This document shows positions 1 to 6,941 of a DNA stretch of 8,270 nt, piece by piece; position 1 is the stretch's first letter, and each line of letters starts with the position of its first letter. The stretch comes from an uncultured Pseudomonadota bacterium (GTDB taxonomy: Bacteria > Pseudomonadota > Gammaproteobacteria > Burkholderiales > SG8-39): the NCBI GenBank assembly GCA_903864555.1, contig CAIPGJ010000289.1, positions 1-8,270 on the forward strand, in the 5' to 3' direction. The notes under the pieces are model-generated. The model worked only from the letters and a program-made list of their open reading frames with translations. It searched no databases and was not told where the DNA came from. Position numbers and translations under genes: made by a program.

Positions 1-533
1 CCGGTGAGGCTGATCAGGTATTCCATCTGCAGGTGGCTGGCCGCCCCGACTCCGGAGGAGCCGTAATTGAGCTTGTTCGGGTTGGCGATCGAGTAGTTCA
101 CCAGCTCGCGCATGGTGCGCACCGGCAGGTCATTGCTCATCACGATCACCCCGGGGGCCACCGCCATGAGGCCGATCAAGGTGAAATCCTTCAGCGGGTC
201 ATAGGGCAGGTCCTTGCGCAGGGCCGGCCCCTGGCTGAAGGCGCTGCCGGTGCCGAAGAAATGCGAATAGCCGTCTGGTTGCGCGGACATCATGGCCTTG
301 GCGGCGGCAATCTGGCCTGCTCCCGGCCTGTTCTCGACGATGATGGGAACGTTCAGCGCGGCCGACATTTTCTGGGCGTAGTAGCGGGCAATGGAATCTG
401 CCGTGCCCCCCGGGCCAAAGCCGATGAATACCCTGATGGTTCTGGACGGGTATTGCTGGGCATGGGCGGTGAGTGCAGGCAGGGCGGCAAGGCAGATCAG
501 CAGCAGAATGCGGAAAGTTTTCAGGTACCTCAT
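1..533 (-). CDS. Bug/TctC-family tripartite tricarboxylate transporter substrate-binding protein (5' part, runs off window)
   Basis: This is the N-terminal 177 codons of a periplasmic extracytoplasmic solute receptor. The family normally has about 320-330 residues, so roughly 145 are outside the window. The protein opens with a Sec signal peptide: RYLKTFR, a hydrophobic LLLICLAALPAL stretch, and a likely cleavage after AHA (residue 25). The mature start QQYPSRTIRVFIGFGPGGTAD (residues 26-46) is typical of the family. It is followed by VPIIVENRPGAGQIAAAKAM (62-81), PDGY (87-90) and NKLNYGSSGVGAASHL (153-168), the usual ligand-pocket landmarks. Two adjacent in-frame ATGs exist at 536 and 533. 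GGAG at 543-540 lies 3 nt from the first and 6 nt from the second, so 533 is preferred. Bug proteins bind carboxylates or amides. No TctA or TctB membrane partner is visible, which is common for these expanded 'orphan' receptors. The ligand cannot be read from sequence. Family assignment is firm; a link to the upstream cupin gene is only inferred. Confidence 0.9.
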   Translation of the reverse strand, partial: MRYLKTFRILLLICLAALPALTAHAQQYPSRTIRVFIGFGPGGTADSIARYYAQKMSAALNVPIIVENRPGAGQIAAAKAMMSAQPDGYSHFFGTGSAFSQGPALRKDLPYDPLKDFTLIGLMAVAPGVIVMSNDLPVRTMRELVNYSIANPNKLNYGSSGVGAASHLQMEYLISLT

Positions 534-609
534 CATTTTCTCCTTTATGGCGTGTCTGTGTTTTTATTGTGATATGGCGGGTGAAGGTGAAACGTGCAGC
601 ACATGTGAT

Positions 610-639
610 AAGGCGCATCCCGTTACCGGAATGCGCCTT
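610..639. terminator. hairpin between cupin gene and Bug receptor gene
   Basis: An inverted repeat with arms AAGGCGCATCCCG (610-622) and CGGAATGCGCCTT (627-639) around a TTAC loop. The stem is 13 bp with a single mismatch. It lies 53 nt past the cupin stop and 77 nt before the receptor start. No proper T-run follows on either strand (minus side reads CCTTATCACATG), so it may be a weak terminator, a processing or stability hairpin, or a structured leader. The hairpin is certain; its role is inferred. Confidence 0.45.
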
Positions 640-692
640 CCAAGTCATTTCAACGGAACGGGGCTGAAAAACAGCCGCGCCGCGTCACCACG

Positions 693-1451
693 TCAATGCG
701 TGGTCTCTTCCCGCGGGTATTCGAGCACCAGCACTTCCAGGCCCTGGTCGCCGGCCTGGATCTGGAAGGCTGCCTCGGTGGGTTCGACCACCACCATGGA
801 CCACAGCGGCAGTTCCTTGCCCTGGTGCTTGAGGCTGCCGTTGATGACGAACACATAGTAGCCGGAAGCCGCCCTCGGGTCAGGTCCGCTGACGCTCATG
901 TTGGCGCCCAGGCGCACGACATGCGCCGCCATGCCGTCATCGCCTTTCTCGAACAGGGGCTCCCAGACGGCCTCCTTGCGCGCCTTGAGCACCGGCTCGA
1001 TCGAGGTCCTGACCGGGGCCGAAGTGAGGTTGCGGCGCTTGCTCGGCTTGAGCTTTTCCTTGTAGCCCGGCTTGTCCAGGTAAACCGGGGCGGAGTCGCC
1101 CGTGTACATGCGCAGCGCCATGAAGGCGAGGCCCTGGGGACCAGCCACCACCGGACCGTAGGCGGTGTGATGATCCTTGAACTGCACCGTGATGGGCTCC
1201 AGGGGAATTTCCTTCTTGCCTAGCGTCCCGGATCCGCCGACAAACAGCTGGAACATGGTGACGCCATGGAAATGGGGAACCACCGCCTCATTGGGATTCA
1301 GCTCCGACATGGTCGCCTGCGGGCCGGGAGCACGATCCGTGGAGGAGCGCGGACCGAAGAACACCGTGCCCCAATGCGGAATGCCGGTGCCCGGGGAAAT
1401 GATGACGTCGCGTTTGGCCAGCGCGTCGGCGCCACTCTGGGTGTAGATCAT
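693..1451 (-). CDS. cupin-like (bicupin) protein of unknown substrate
   Basis: This is a 252-residue soluble protein without signal peptide or membrane segment. The N-terminal half carries a recognisable cupin motif 1: VVPHFHGVTMFQLFVGGSG (residues 57-75), giving H60, H62 and Q68 in the HxH-x5-E/Q-x4-G pattern. KDHH (residues 92-95) may supply the last metal ligand. The C-terminal half (about 195-246) looks like a second cupin barrel: GYYVFVINGSLKHQGKELPL, then VVVEPTEAAFQIQAGDQGLEVLVLEYP. It lacks the histidine cluster, as is common in degenerate second domains. The start is the ATG at 1451, with AAGGAG at 1465-1460 and an 8-nt gap; an in-frame upstream extension has no such site. A small TCCTT/AAGGA hairpin (1461-1475) could partly cover that ribosome site. 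The reaction is unknown; dioxygenase, isomerase or sensor roles are all possible. The fold is fairly clear and the function is not. Confidence 0.75.
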   Translation of the reverse strand: MIYTQSGADALAKRDVIISPGTGIPHWGTVFFGPRSSTDRAPGPQATMSELNPNEAVVPHFHGVTMFQLFVGGSGTLGKKEIPLEPITVQFKDHHTAYGPVVAGPQGLAFMALRMYTGDSAPVYLDKPGYKEKLKPSKRRNLTSAPVRTSIEPVLKARKEAVWEPLFEKGDDGMAAHVVRLGANMSVSGPDPRAASGYYVFVINGSLKHQGKELPLWSMVVVEPTEAAFQIQAGDQGLEVLVLEYPREETTH

Positions 1452-1559
1452 GGCTGAAGCTCCTTGAATTAAGGAATGACGAATGCCTGCAGTAATGAAA
1501 ATAATGCTATCACATGTTCTATTAATCAGCATCAGTTCCGATCAGTGAAACCGATGGAC

Positions 1560-1573
1560 TTGACCCAGATCAA
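1560..1573. promoter_or_regulatory. FNR/ANR/CRP-family-like palindrome upstream of cupin gene
   Basis: Plus strand TTGACCCAGATCAA matches the FNR/ANR consensus TTGAT-N4-ATCAA at 9 of 10 defined positions. Its centre is about 116 nt upstream of the cupin ATG, next to the AT-rich patch 1495-1530 where a promoter would be expected. No convincing -35/-10 pair was found at a standard class I or class II distance, so regulation by an oxygen-responsive factor is only suggested. Confidence 0.35.
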
Positions 1574-1639
1574 AGCAAGGAGCGGCATTGTTGCTACCGC
1601 AACCGCCCTGCCTCGTGCCATCTTCAACACCCCCCTCGT

Positions 1640-2305
1640 TCAACCGACGATGATCAGATGCACCCGGAACGGCCCGTGCGCACCCAGCACGATGGTCTGC
1701 TCGATGTCGCCGGTGCGCGACGGCCCCGAAATGAAATTGACGGCGCGCGGCGGTGCATCCGGCTCGCCTCGCAACAGCGCCCACGCATCTTCCATGTGGG
1801 CCACGACGCGCCGCGCCTCGACGATGGCAATGTGGGTTTCCGGCAGCAGGCTCACCGAAGCCGGCGTATCCGCCCCGGACACCACCATGAGCGTGCCGGT
1901 CTCGGCAATGGCGGCATAGGCGCCGCTGATGCCCAGGCTGTCGGCATCCACCGCCACCCGCGCCTCGACGCGGATGCCGTTTCCGGCCCAGTCCAGTTGA
2001 GCCATTGCCGGCCAGACACAACCGCTGACGGGAAGCCCGCGGGCGGCAAGGTAGCGCGCCGCCTCGGCAGGCGCCTGGCCCAGGGTGGCCACGCGCGCCG
2101 TGGTGCTTTGCATGGCCTCCGCGCGGGCACGGAAAACTTCGACGAGCTCACCTTCGACTGCATTGAGCGGACCGCGCGGACGCGCTGCCATCCAGGCATC
2201 GAGGGATTGCAATTCTGCCGGCGAGGCGTGCGCGCCGCGGCCGAGTCCCTTGCGGATGCGGCTCAGTATGTTGCTGCGGGCGTCATCCGAACCATCGAGG
2301 CTCAT
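1640..2305 (-). CDS. lutC: LutC/YkgG-family LUD-domain protein
   Basis: This is a 221-residue cytoplasmic protein of the LUD (DUF162) family. LutC is the accessory subunit of the iron-sulfur L-lactate oxidation complex LutABC. Family signatures run in order: AYAAIAETGTLMVVSGA (residues 129-145), SLLPETHIAIVEARRVVAHM (152-171) and FISGPSRTGDIEQTIVLGAH (191-210). Two in-frame ATGs lie close together, at 2311 and 2305. GGGAG at 2316-2312 abuts the first, leaving no spacer, but is 6 nt from the second, so 2305 is chosen. Length fits the family. It follows pntB after 95 nt. Neither lutA nor lutB (the CCG-domain and ferredoxin-domain partners) is in the window, so it is a solitary copy here. Family assignment is firm. 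A role in lactate oxidation is uncertain without partners, and the symbol reflects family rather than proven function. Confidence 0.85.
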   Translation of the reverse strand: MSLDGSDDARSNILSRIRKGLGRGAHASPAELQSLDAWMAARPRGPLNAVEGELVEVFRARAEAMQSTTARVATLGQAPAEAARYLAARGLPVSGCVWPAMAQLDWAGNGIRVEARVAVDADSLGISGAYAAIAETGTLMVVSGADTPASVSLLPETHIAIVEARRVVAHMEDAWALLRGEPDAPPRAVNFISGPSRTGDIEQTIVLGAHGPFRVHLIIVG

Positions 2306-2371
2306 GCACATCTCCCGACTTTTCGCCTGGCCCGGATATCACCAGGTACCACCCGGGCAGGCCCGCCAACT

Positions 2372-2397
2372 GGCCGGCTCACGTTGTCTGAGTGGCC
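2372..2397. terminator. possible hairpin just after pntB
   Basis: GGCC-gg-CTCA (2372-2381) pairs with TGAG-t-GGCC (2389-2397) across a 7-nt loop and a small internal bulge, starting 4 nt past the pntB stop. No T-run follows on the minus strand. It may reduce read-through from the transhydrogenase genes into lutC, but it is a weak candidate. Confidence 0.25.
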
Positions 2398-2400
2398 GGA

Positions 2401-3798
<1,398 letters not shown>

Positions 3799-4101
3799 TT
3801 ATGCCGCTCCCTTTTTCTCTTTTTTCTTGAACATCTCGAGCATGCGCTGGGTCACCAGGAAACCGCCGAACACGTTGACCGAGGCCAGCGCAACAGCGGC
3901 GCCGCCCAGCCAGGCGCCCCAGTCCGTCTCCAGCGGACCCGCTGCCAGCATCGCGCCCACCAGGATGATCCCGGAGATGGCATTGGTCACCGCCATCAGC
4001 GGCGTGTGCAAGGCCGGGGTGACGTTCCACACGACCTGGTAGCCGACGAAGATCGCCAGCACGAACACGGTAATGAAACTGATGGTTGGATCAACGGTCA
4101 T
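3799..4101 (-). CDS. pntAB: NAD(P) transhydrogenase small membrane subunit (PntAB, alpha-2)
   Basis: This 100-residue membrane protein corresponds to domain IIa, which is the C-terminal part of PntA in organisms such as E. coli that fuse it to domain I. It begins [22 protein letters not shown]. It contains the characteristic [23 protein letters not shown] block and ends in a hydrophobic helix followed by a basic tail ([16 protein letters not shown]). Three or four transmembrane helices are apparent, as expected. ATG at 4101 is chosen because the conserved protein begins there. GGGAG lies upstream, with a slightly long gap of about 11 nt, and the in-frame upstream extension is not membrane-like and overlaps pntAA. 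It sits 41 nt after pntAA and its TAA abuts the pntB ATG. The split three-gene arrangement resembles Rhodospirillum rubrum. Confidence 0.93.
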   Translation of the reverse strand: MTVDPTISFITVFVLAIFVGYQVVWNVTPALHTPLMAVTNAISGIILVGAMLAAGPLETDWGAWLGGAAVALASVNVFGGFLVTQRMLEMFKKKEKKGAA

Positions 4102-4142
4102 AGTGCTGGGCTCTCCCTGTTCTTTACCGGTATCGGCTGCGA

Positions 4143-5264
4143 CTACTTCTTGACGACACTGCCGCCTTCGCACATCAGGCAGGCCGCGACGATTTCATCT
4201 GCCTTGTCGATCACCAGGCTGCCTTCCTTGTCCACGATCAGCTTGAGGAAGTCGATGACGTTGCGCGCATAGAGCGCGGAGGAGTCGGCAGGCACCAGCG
4301 CCGGGAAGTTGGTGTGGCCGATCAGCGTCACGCCGTGCTTCTTCACCACCTGGTCGCGCTCGGTCAGCGGGCAATTGCCGCCCTGTTCCGCAGCCATGTC
4401 GACAATCACCGAACCCGGTTTCATCGACTTCACCATGTCTTCGCTCACCAGCACCGGCGCGGGCCGGCCGGGGATCAGTGCCGTGGTGATGACGATGTCG
4501 GCCTGCTTCACACGCTCGGCCACCAGCGTGGCCTGACGCTTCATCCAGGACTCGGGCATGGGCCGCGCGTAACCGCCCACGCCCTTGGCAATCTCTCGCT
4601 CTTCATCGGTCTCGAAGGGCACGTCGATGAACTTGGCGCCCAGGGACTCGACCTGCTCCTTGGTGGCGGGGCGCACATCGGTGGCCTCCACCACGGCGCC
4701 CAGCCGCTTGGCCGTGGCGATCGCCTGCAATCCGGCCACGCCCACGCCCATCACCACCACGCGCGCCGCCTTGATGGTGCCGGCGGCGGTCATCATCATC
4801 GGAAACAGCCGTCCGTAATGGTCGGCCGCCATGATCACGGCCTTGTAGCCGCCGATGTTGGCCTGCGAGGAGAGCACGTCCATGGACTGCGCCCGCGTGA
4901 TGCGCGGCGCCGCCTCGAGCGCAAATCCGGTAACGCCCTGACGCGCCAGCGCTTCGAGGCCGGCGGTGTCGAAGCGATTCAGCATGCCAATCAGCACCTG
5001 GCCTGACCTGAGATGGGCGCTTTCCTCGGCCTGCGGGCCGCGCACCTTGAGCAGCATGTCGCTCTTTTCCCAGACTTCCGCAGCACTGGCCGCGATCTGC
5101 GCGCCGGCGGCAACGAAGTCCGCATCGGGAATGCTGGCCGCCACACCCGCGCCGGACTGCACCAGCACGGTATGCTTGCCGGCGATGAGTTTCTTGATCG
5201 TCTCGGGCGTGGCCGCGACACGCGTCTCCCCCGCCCGCGTTTCGGCAGGTATGCCGATCTGCAT
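4143..5264 (-). CDS. pntAA: NAD(P) transhydrogenase subunit alpha, NAD(H)-binding domain I (PntAA)
   Basis: This 373-residue peripheral subunit binds NAD(H) and transfers hydride to NADP+ on PntB. It starts [20 protein letters not shown], the typical opening shared with alanine dehydrogenase. [20 protein letters not shown] (120-139) holds the RQD loop, with R121, Q126 and D129 at the spacing of the R. rubrum domain I loop that contacts domain [23 protein letters not shown] (170-189) is the Rossmann GxGxxG motif, followed by EATDVRP with acidic D196 at the end of strand B for the adenosine ribose. [20 protein letters not shown] (317-336) is conserved near the C-terminus. The protein stops before any membrane helices, confirming the split alpha form. 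ATG at 5264 is supported by AGAGGA (5276-5271) with a 6-nt gap; an in-frame extension to 5372 lacks conservation. It is the first gene of the pnt cluster. Candidate control elements lie in its leader. Confidence 0.96.
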   Translation of the reverse strand: MQIGIPAETRAGETRVAATPETIKKLIAGKHTVLVQSGAGVAASIPDADFVAAGAQIAASAAEVWEKSDMLLKVRGPQAEESAHLRSGQVLIGMLNRFDTAGLEALARQGVTGFALEAAPRITRAQSMDVLSSQANIGGYKAVIMAADHYGRLFPMMMTAAGTIKAARVVVMGVGVAGLQAIATAKRLGAVVEATDVRPATKEQVESLGAKFIDVPFETDEEREIAKGVGGYARPMPESWMKRQATLVAERVKQADIVITTALIPGRPAPVLVSEDMVKSMKPGSVIVDMAAEQGGNCPLTERDQVVKKHGVTLIGHTNFPALVPADSSALYARNVIDFLKLIVDKEGSLVIDKADEIVAACLMCEGGSVVKK

Positions 5265-5297
5265 GGTGATTCCTCTTGGTCTGTTACGGAAACCGCA

Positions 5298-5312
5298 AGG
5301 GAATGTTTCCCT
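5298..5312. promoter_or_regulatory. short palindrome in pntAA leader
   Basis: AGGGAA-TGT-TTCCCT is a perfect 6-bp inverted repeat with a 3-nt centre, 34 nt upstream of the pntAA ATG. It could be an operator or a small leader hairpin. No known regulator consensus is recognised. Confidence 0.3.
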
Positions 5313-5344
5313 CTTCTTGTTGCTGCCGGTTCGGAAGGGTGCCG

Positions 5345-5384
5345 GGTGGTCGCATGATACTCCAGCCGGCATGCAGCGACCACC
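5345..5384. promoter_or_regulatory. 9-bp inverted repeat around putative pntAA -10 region
   Basis: GGTGGTCGC (5345-5353) and GCGACCACC (5376-5384) form perfect 9-bp arms with a 22-nt spacer. The arm centres are 31 bp apart, close to three helical turns. The left side abuts the -10-like minus-strand TATCAT at 5359-5354. This geometry would suit a dimeric or looping repressor, or an RNA hairpin if transcription starts upstream. A repeat of this size is expected about once or twice by chance in a window this long, so confidence is modest. Confidence 0.3.
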
Positions 5385-5392
5385 AAGCCGGG

Positions 5393-5406
5393 ATGATCCT
5401 GATCAA
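5393..5406. promoter_or_regulatory. FNR/ANR-like palindrome upstream of pntAA
   Basis: Plus strand ATGATCCTGATCAA (minus TTGATCAGGATCAT) matches TTGAT-N4-ATCAA at 9 of 10 defined positions. It is centred about 135 nt before the pntAA ATG and about 43 bp from the -10-like TATCAT, which is not a canonical class I or class II spacing. It resembles the box before the cupin gene. Oxygen- or redox-linked control of transhydrogenase would be sensible but is inference. Confidence 0.35.
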
Positions 5407-5454
5407 TGACACAGCACATCGCGCAGGATCGGAGCAATCAGACTACCGGCAGAC

Positions 5455-5501
5455 TTATGCACAGATTCTGTGGACAAGTTTGTGCAGAACATTGTGGATA
5501 G
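5455..5501. promoter_or_regulatory. cluster of four DnaA-box-like 9-mers
   Basis: Four copies related to TTATNCACA lie within 47 bp. TTATGCACA at 5455-5463 (plus) is a perfect match. TTGTCCACA at 5477-5469 (minus), TTCTGCACA at 5489-5481 (minus) and CTATCCACA at 5501-5493 (minus) each have one mismatch. Starts are spaced 14, 12 and 12 bp, so the sites lie near one helical turn apart. One box faces three in the opposite orientation, and the first two form a near-palindrome around GATTC. This is what a DnaA-binding locus looks like: a titration site, a DARS-like site, a DnaA-regulated promoter, or part of an origin. There is no dnaA, dnaN or gidA neighbour and no AT-rich unwinding element, which argues against oriC. 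Confidence 0.6.
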
Positions 5502-5718
5502 TCGACAAACCGCCGTATTCACTGGGGGTTTTGCCCGGGCACAAAAATCAGGCAGTGATGCGCCCCGGTGTTCAATGACGCAGCGCACACCAGAATGGGA
5601 CACTGATGGATACCGGAGGATGCGTGTACGCCAACCCTTATGACACGATGCACCAACCTGCGGCAATGCACGCCAGACCAGCGTCTTTGACATTCAGACC
5701 CTGGTCCTGCAATGCATA

Positions 5719-5737
5719 ATCCGGACTTGGCCCGGAT
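5719..5737. repeat. small inverted repeat upstream of LLM oxidoreductase gene
   Basis: ATCCGG (5719-5724) and CCGGAT (5732-5737) are separated by 7 nt, about 87 nt before the oxidoreductase ATG. It could be an operator or chance. No regulator family is recognised. Confidence 0.2.
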
Positions 5738-5823
5738 CAGACCCGACAACCGGACGCATGCACGCACGCACCGAACATCCATACAGAATGTGCCCACGGG
5801 ACGCATCCACAGGAGGAACAGAC

Positions 5824-6744
5824 ATGGCACTCAAAGATGACATCGCACTGGGCATGGTGCTGCCGCATCGCAGCCAGGACCCGCTGGACCGCAACGAGAT
5901 CACCCACGTGGCGCAACGCGCCGAGGCGCTGGGCTTTCGCGACCTTTGGGTCACGGAGAACACCCTGGATGAGTGTTTTTCCGTGGATGCCATGGTGGTG
6001 CTCTCGCATGCCGCCGCAGTGACATCGAAGATCGGCGTGGCCGTGGCGGTGGTGGTGCTGCCGGTGCACAGCCCCATCCACATCGCCCACCAGATCGCCT
6101 CCATCGACTTCCTTAGCAATGGCCGTGCCATCCTCGGGGTGGGCATCGGGCGGGAGGAGGACTATCACGACTTCCAGATTCCCCTGGAGCGTCGCGTGCG
6201 CCGCTTTCGCGAGGGCATCGAGGTGATGAAGGCCCTGTGGACCCAGGACAGCGTCCGTTACGACGGCGACTTCTACACGCTGGACACCACCGGCATCGCC
6301 CTGAAACCCGTGCAGAAGCCGCATCCACCGCTATGGCTGGGCGGCGGACATCCCAACGCCATCAAGCGCTCGGTGAAACTGGGCGATGGCTGGATTGGTG
6401 CCGGCGGACAAAGCGCCACGGGCTTCGCCGCGGCCATCACCCTGCTGAAGCAGGAACTGGACAAGGCCGGCAGGGACCCCGCGACATTCGCCCTCTCCAA
6501 GCGCGTCTTCATGATGGTGGATGACAATCCCGAGGTGGCGCGACGTGAGCTCAATCGCTGGTGCACCGAGGTCTACCACCGCCCCGAACTGATGGACAAC
6601 GGCGCCGTCTGGGGCACCCCCGCGCAGGTGCGCGACAAGCTGGAAGAATTGCACCGCGCCGGCGCCGATCACCTGCTGCTCAATCCGGTGACACGTTACA
6701 GTGAACAACTGGAAGCGCTGGCCGAAGTCACCGGGCTGCAATAG
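5824..6744 (+). CDS. LLM class (luciferase-like) flavin-dependent oxidoreductase
   Basis: This is a 306-residue cytoplasmic TIM-barrel enzyme of the bacterial luciferase-like superfamily, using FMN or F420 as cofactor. Features in order: a first strand DDIALGMVLP (5-14), RAEALGFRDLWVTEN (32-46), the strand-loop KIGVAVAVVVLPVHSPIHIA (69-88), and the family hallmark LSNGRAILGVGIGREEDYHD (97-116). Next come RRVRRFREGIEVMKALWT (123-140), PVQKPHPPLWLGGG (162-175), and the C-terminal GTPAQVRDKLEELHRAGADH typical of these monooxygenases. Length (about 300) is normal. ATG at 5824 is preceded by a strong AGGAGG with a 7-nt gap; an in-frame upstream ATG at 5758 has none. Substrate cannot be inferred; relatives oxidise or desulfonate varied organics. 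Its stop TAG (6742-6744) is made by a transposable element end joined to its TA target, so the last three bases span the insertion junction. No co-directional neighbour exists. Confidence 0.92.
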   Translation: MALKDDIALGMVLPHRSQDPLDRNEITHVAQRAEALGFRDLWVTENTLDECFSVDAMVVLSHAAAVTSKIGVAVAVVVLPVHSPIHIAHQIASIDFLSNGRAILGVGIGREEDYHDFQIPLERRVRRFREGIEVMKALWTQDSVRYDGDFYTLDTTGIALKPVQKPHPPLWLGGGHPNAIKRSVKLGDGWIGAGGQSATGFAAAITLLKQELDKAGRDPATFALSKRVFMMVDDNPEVARRELNRWCTEVYHRPELMDNGAVWGTPAQVRDKLEELHRAGADHLLLNPVTRYSEQLEALAEVTGLQ

Positions 6745-6769
6745 TGTCCTGAATCGCTAATTCGATGAA
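6744..6769 (+). repeat. left terminal inverted repeat of MITE
   Basis: 26 bp matching the right end in inverted orientation except at positions 17 (A versus G) and 22 (A versus T). The first 16 bases are identical. Confidence 0.85.
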
Positions 6770-6906
6770 GAAAAAGACCGAGAATCGCCGCCATACGGCG
6801 TTGCAAATGCTCGCAAGGTGTACAACCTTGCTCCGCTTTGCGCCTTGTCTGGCACCGATTTCGGCCTTTTTCCAAATCTTGGAGCAGGTCTTGGTACTTA
6901 GTCATA

Positions 6907-6932
6907 TTCAACGAACTAGCGATTCAGGACAC
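6907..6932 (-). repeat. right terminal inverted repeat of MITE
   Basis: Inverted partner of the left end, ending GCGATTCAGGACAC on the plus strand directly before the second TA. Confidence 0.85.
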
Positions 6933-6941
6933 TAGCCGGAC

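Larger units (their letters stand above)
5265..5823. other. 559-nt divergent intergenic region between pntAA and the LLM oxidoreductase gene
   Basis: I see no credible gene in this stretch. Reading open frames on both strands gives only short, arginine- and cysteine-rich peptides without ribosome sites. Starting from pntAA it contains two inverted repeats, an FNR/ANR-like palindrome, a DnaA-box cluster, about 200 nt with no recognised signal, a small inverted repeat, and the ribosome site of the rightward gene (AGGAGG at 5811-5816). It must hold promoters for both directions. The clearest hint for pntAA is a -10-like TATCAT on the minus strand (5359-5354), without a good -35. Confidence 0.7.
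6742..6934. mobile_element. 189-bp MITE-like non-autonomous element with 26-bp terminal inverted repeats and TA duplication
   Basis: The element proper is 6744-6932, flanked by TA at 6742-6743 and TA at 6933-6934. Its ends are inverted copies of 26 bp with 2 mismatches, both starting GTGTCCTGAATCGCTA. A second, subterminal inverted pair follows: GAAAAAGACCGAGAATCG (6770-6787) against CGATTTCGGCCTTTTTC (6856-6872). Inside are two hairpins: CGCCG-ccata-CGGCG (6786-6800) and GCAAGGT-gtaca-ACCTTGC (6813-6831). Nearly the whole element can therefore fold on itself in RNA or single-stranded DNA. It encodes no transposase. TA duplication and short size suit mobilisation in trans by an IS630/Tc1-mariner-type or similar TA-targeting transposase; the parent is not identified. 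It lies between two convergent genes, where it may now act as a bidirectional terminator. Composition is more AT-rich than its surroundings, with A- and T-runs. Confidence 0.82.

Noticed and set aside
601..1517. Shared 10-mer TATCACATGT (minus at 610-601, plus at 1508-1517) as a common operator
   Set aside because: Both copies are intergenic, but tens of matching 10-mer pairs are expected by chance in a window of this size, and the flanks do not agree.
4314..5006. 230-codon plus-strand frame opposite pntAA
   Set aside because: It is His/Gly/Arg-rich antisense to a well-conserved transhydrogenase subunit, with no independent evidence of coding.
5687..5720. TTGACA (5687-5692) and CATAAT (5715-5720) as a promoter for the LLM gene
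   Set aside because: The spacer is 22 nt, too long for a standard sigma-70 promoter, and no alternative pairing at 16-18 nt fits.
5803..5811. GCATCCACA as a fifth DnaA box
   Set aside because: It has two mismatches to TTATNCACA and lies about 300 bp from the cluster, directly at the ribosome site of the LLM gene.
5265..5823. Chromosomal origin of replication
   Set aside because: The DnaA boxes are suggestive, but there is no AT-rich unwinding region and no dnaA, dnaN, gidA, rpmH or parAB neighbour in view.
6696..6911. 71-codon minus-strand frame inside the MITE reading out into the oxidoreductase gene
   Set aside because: It starts with TTG near the terminal repeat, lacks a ribosome site, shows no transposase motif and runs antisense into a real gene. 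It is probably fortuitous.
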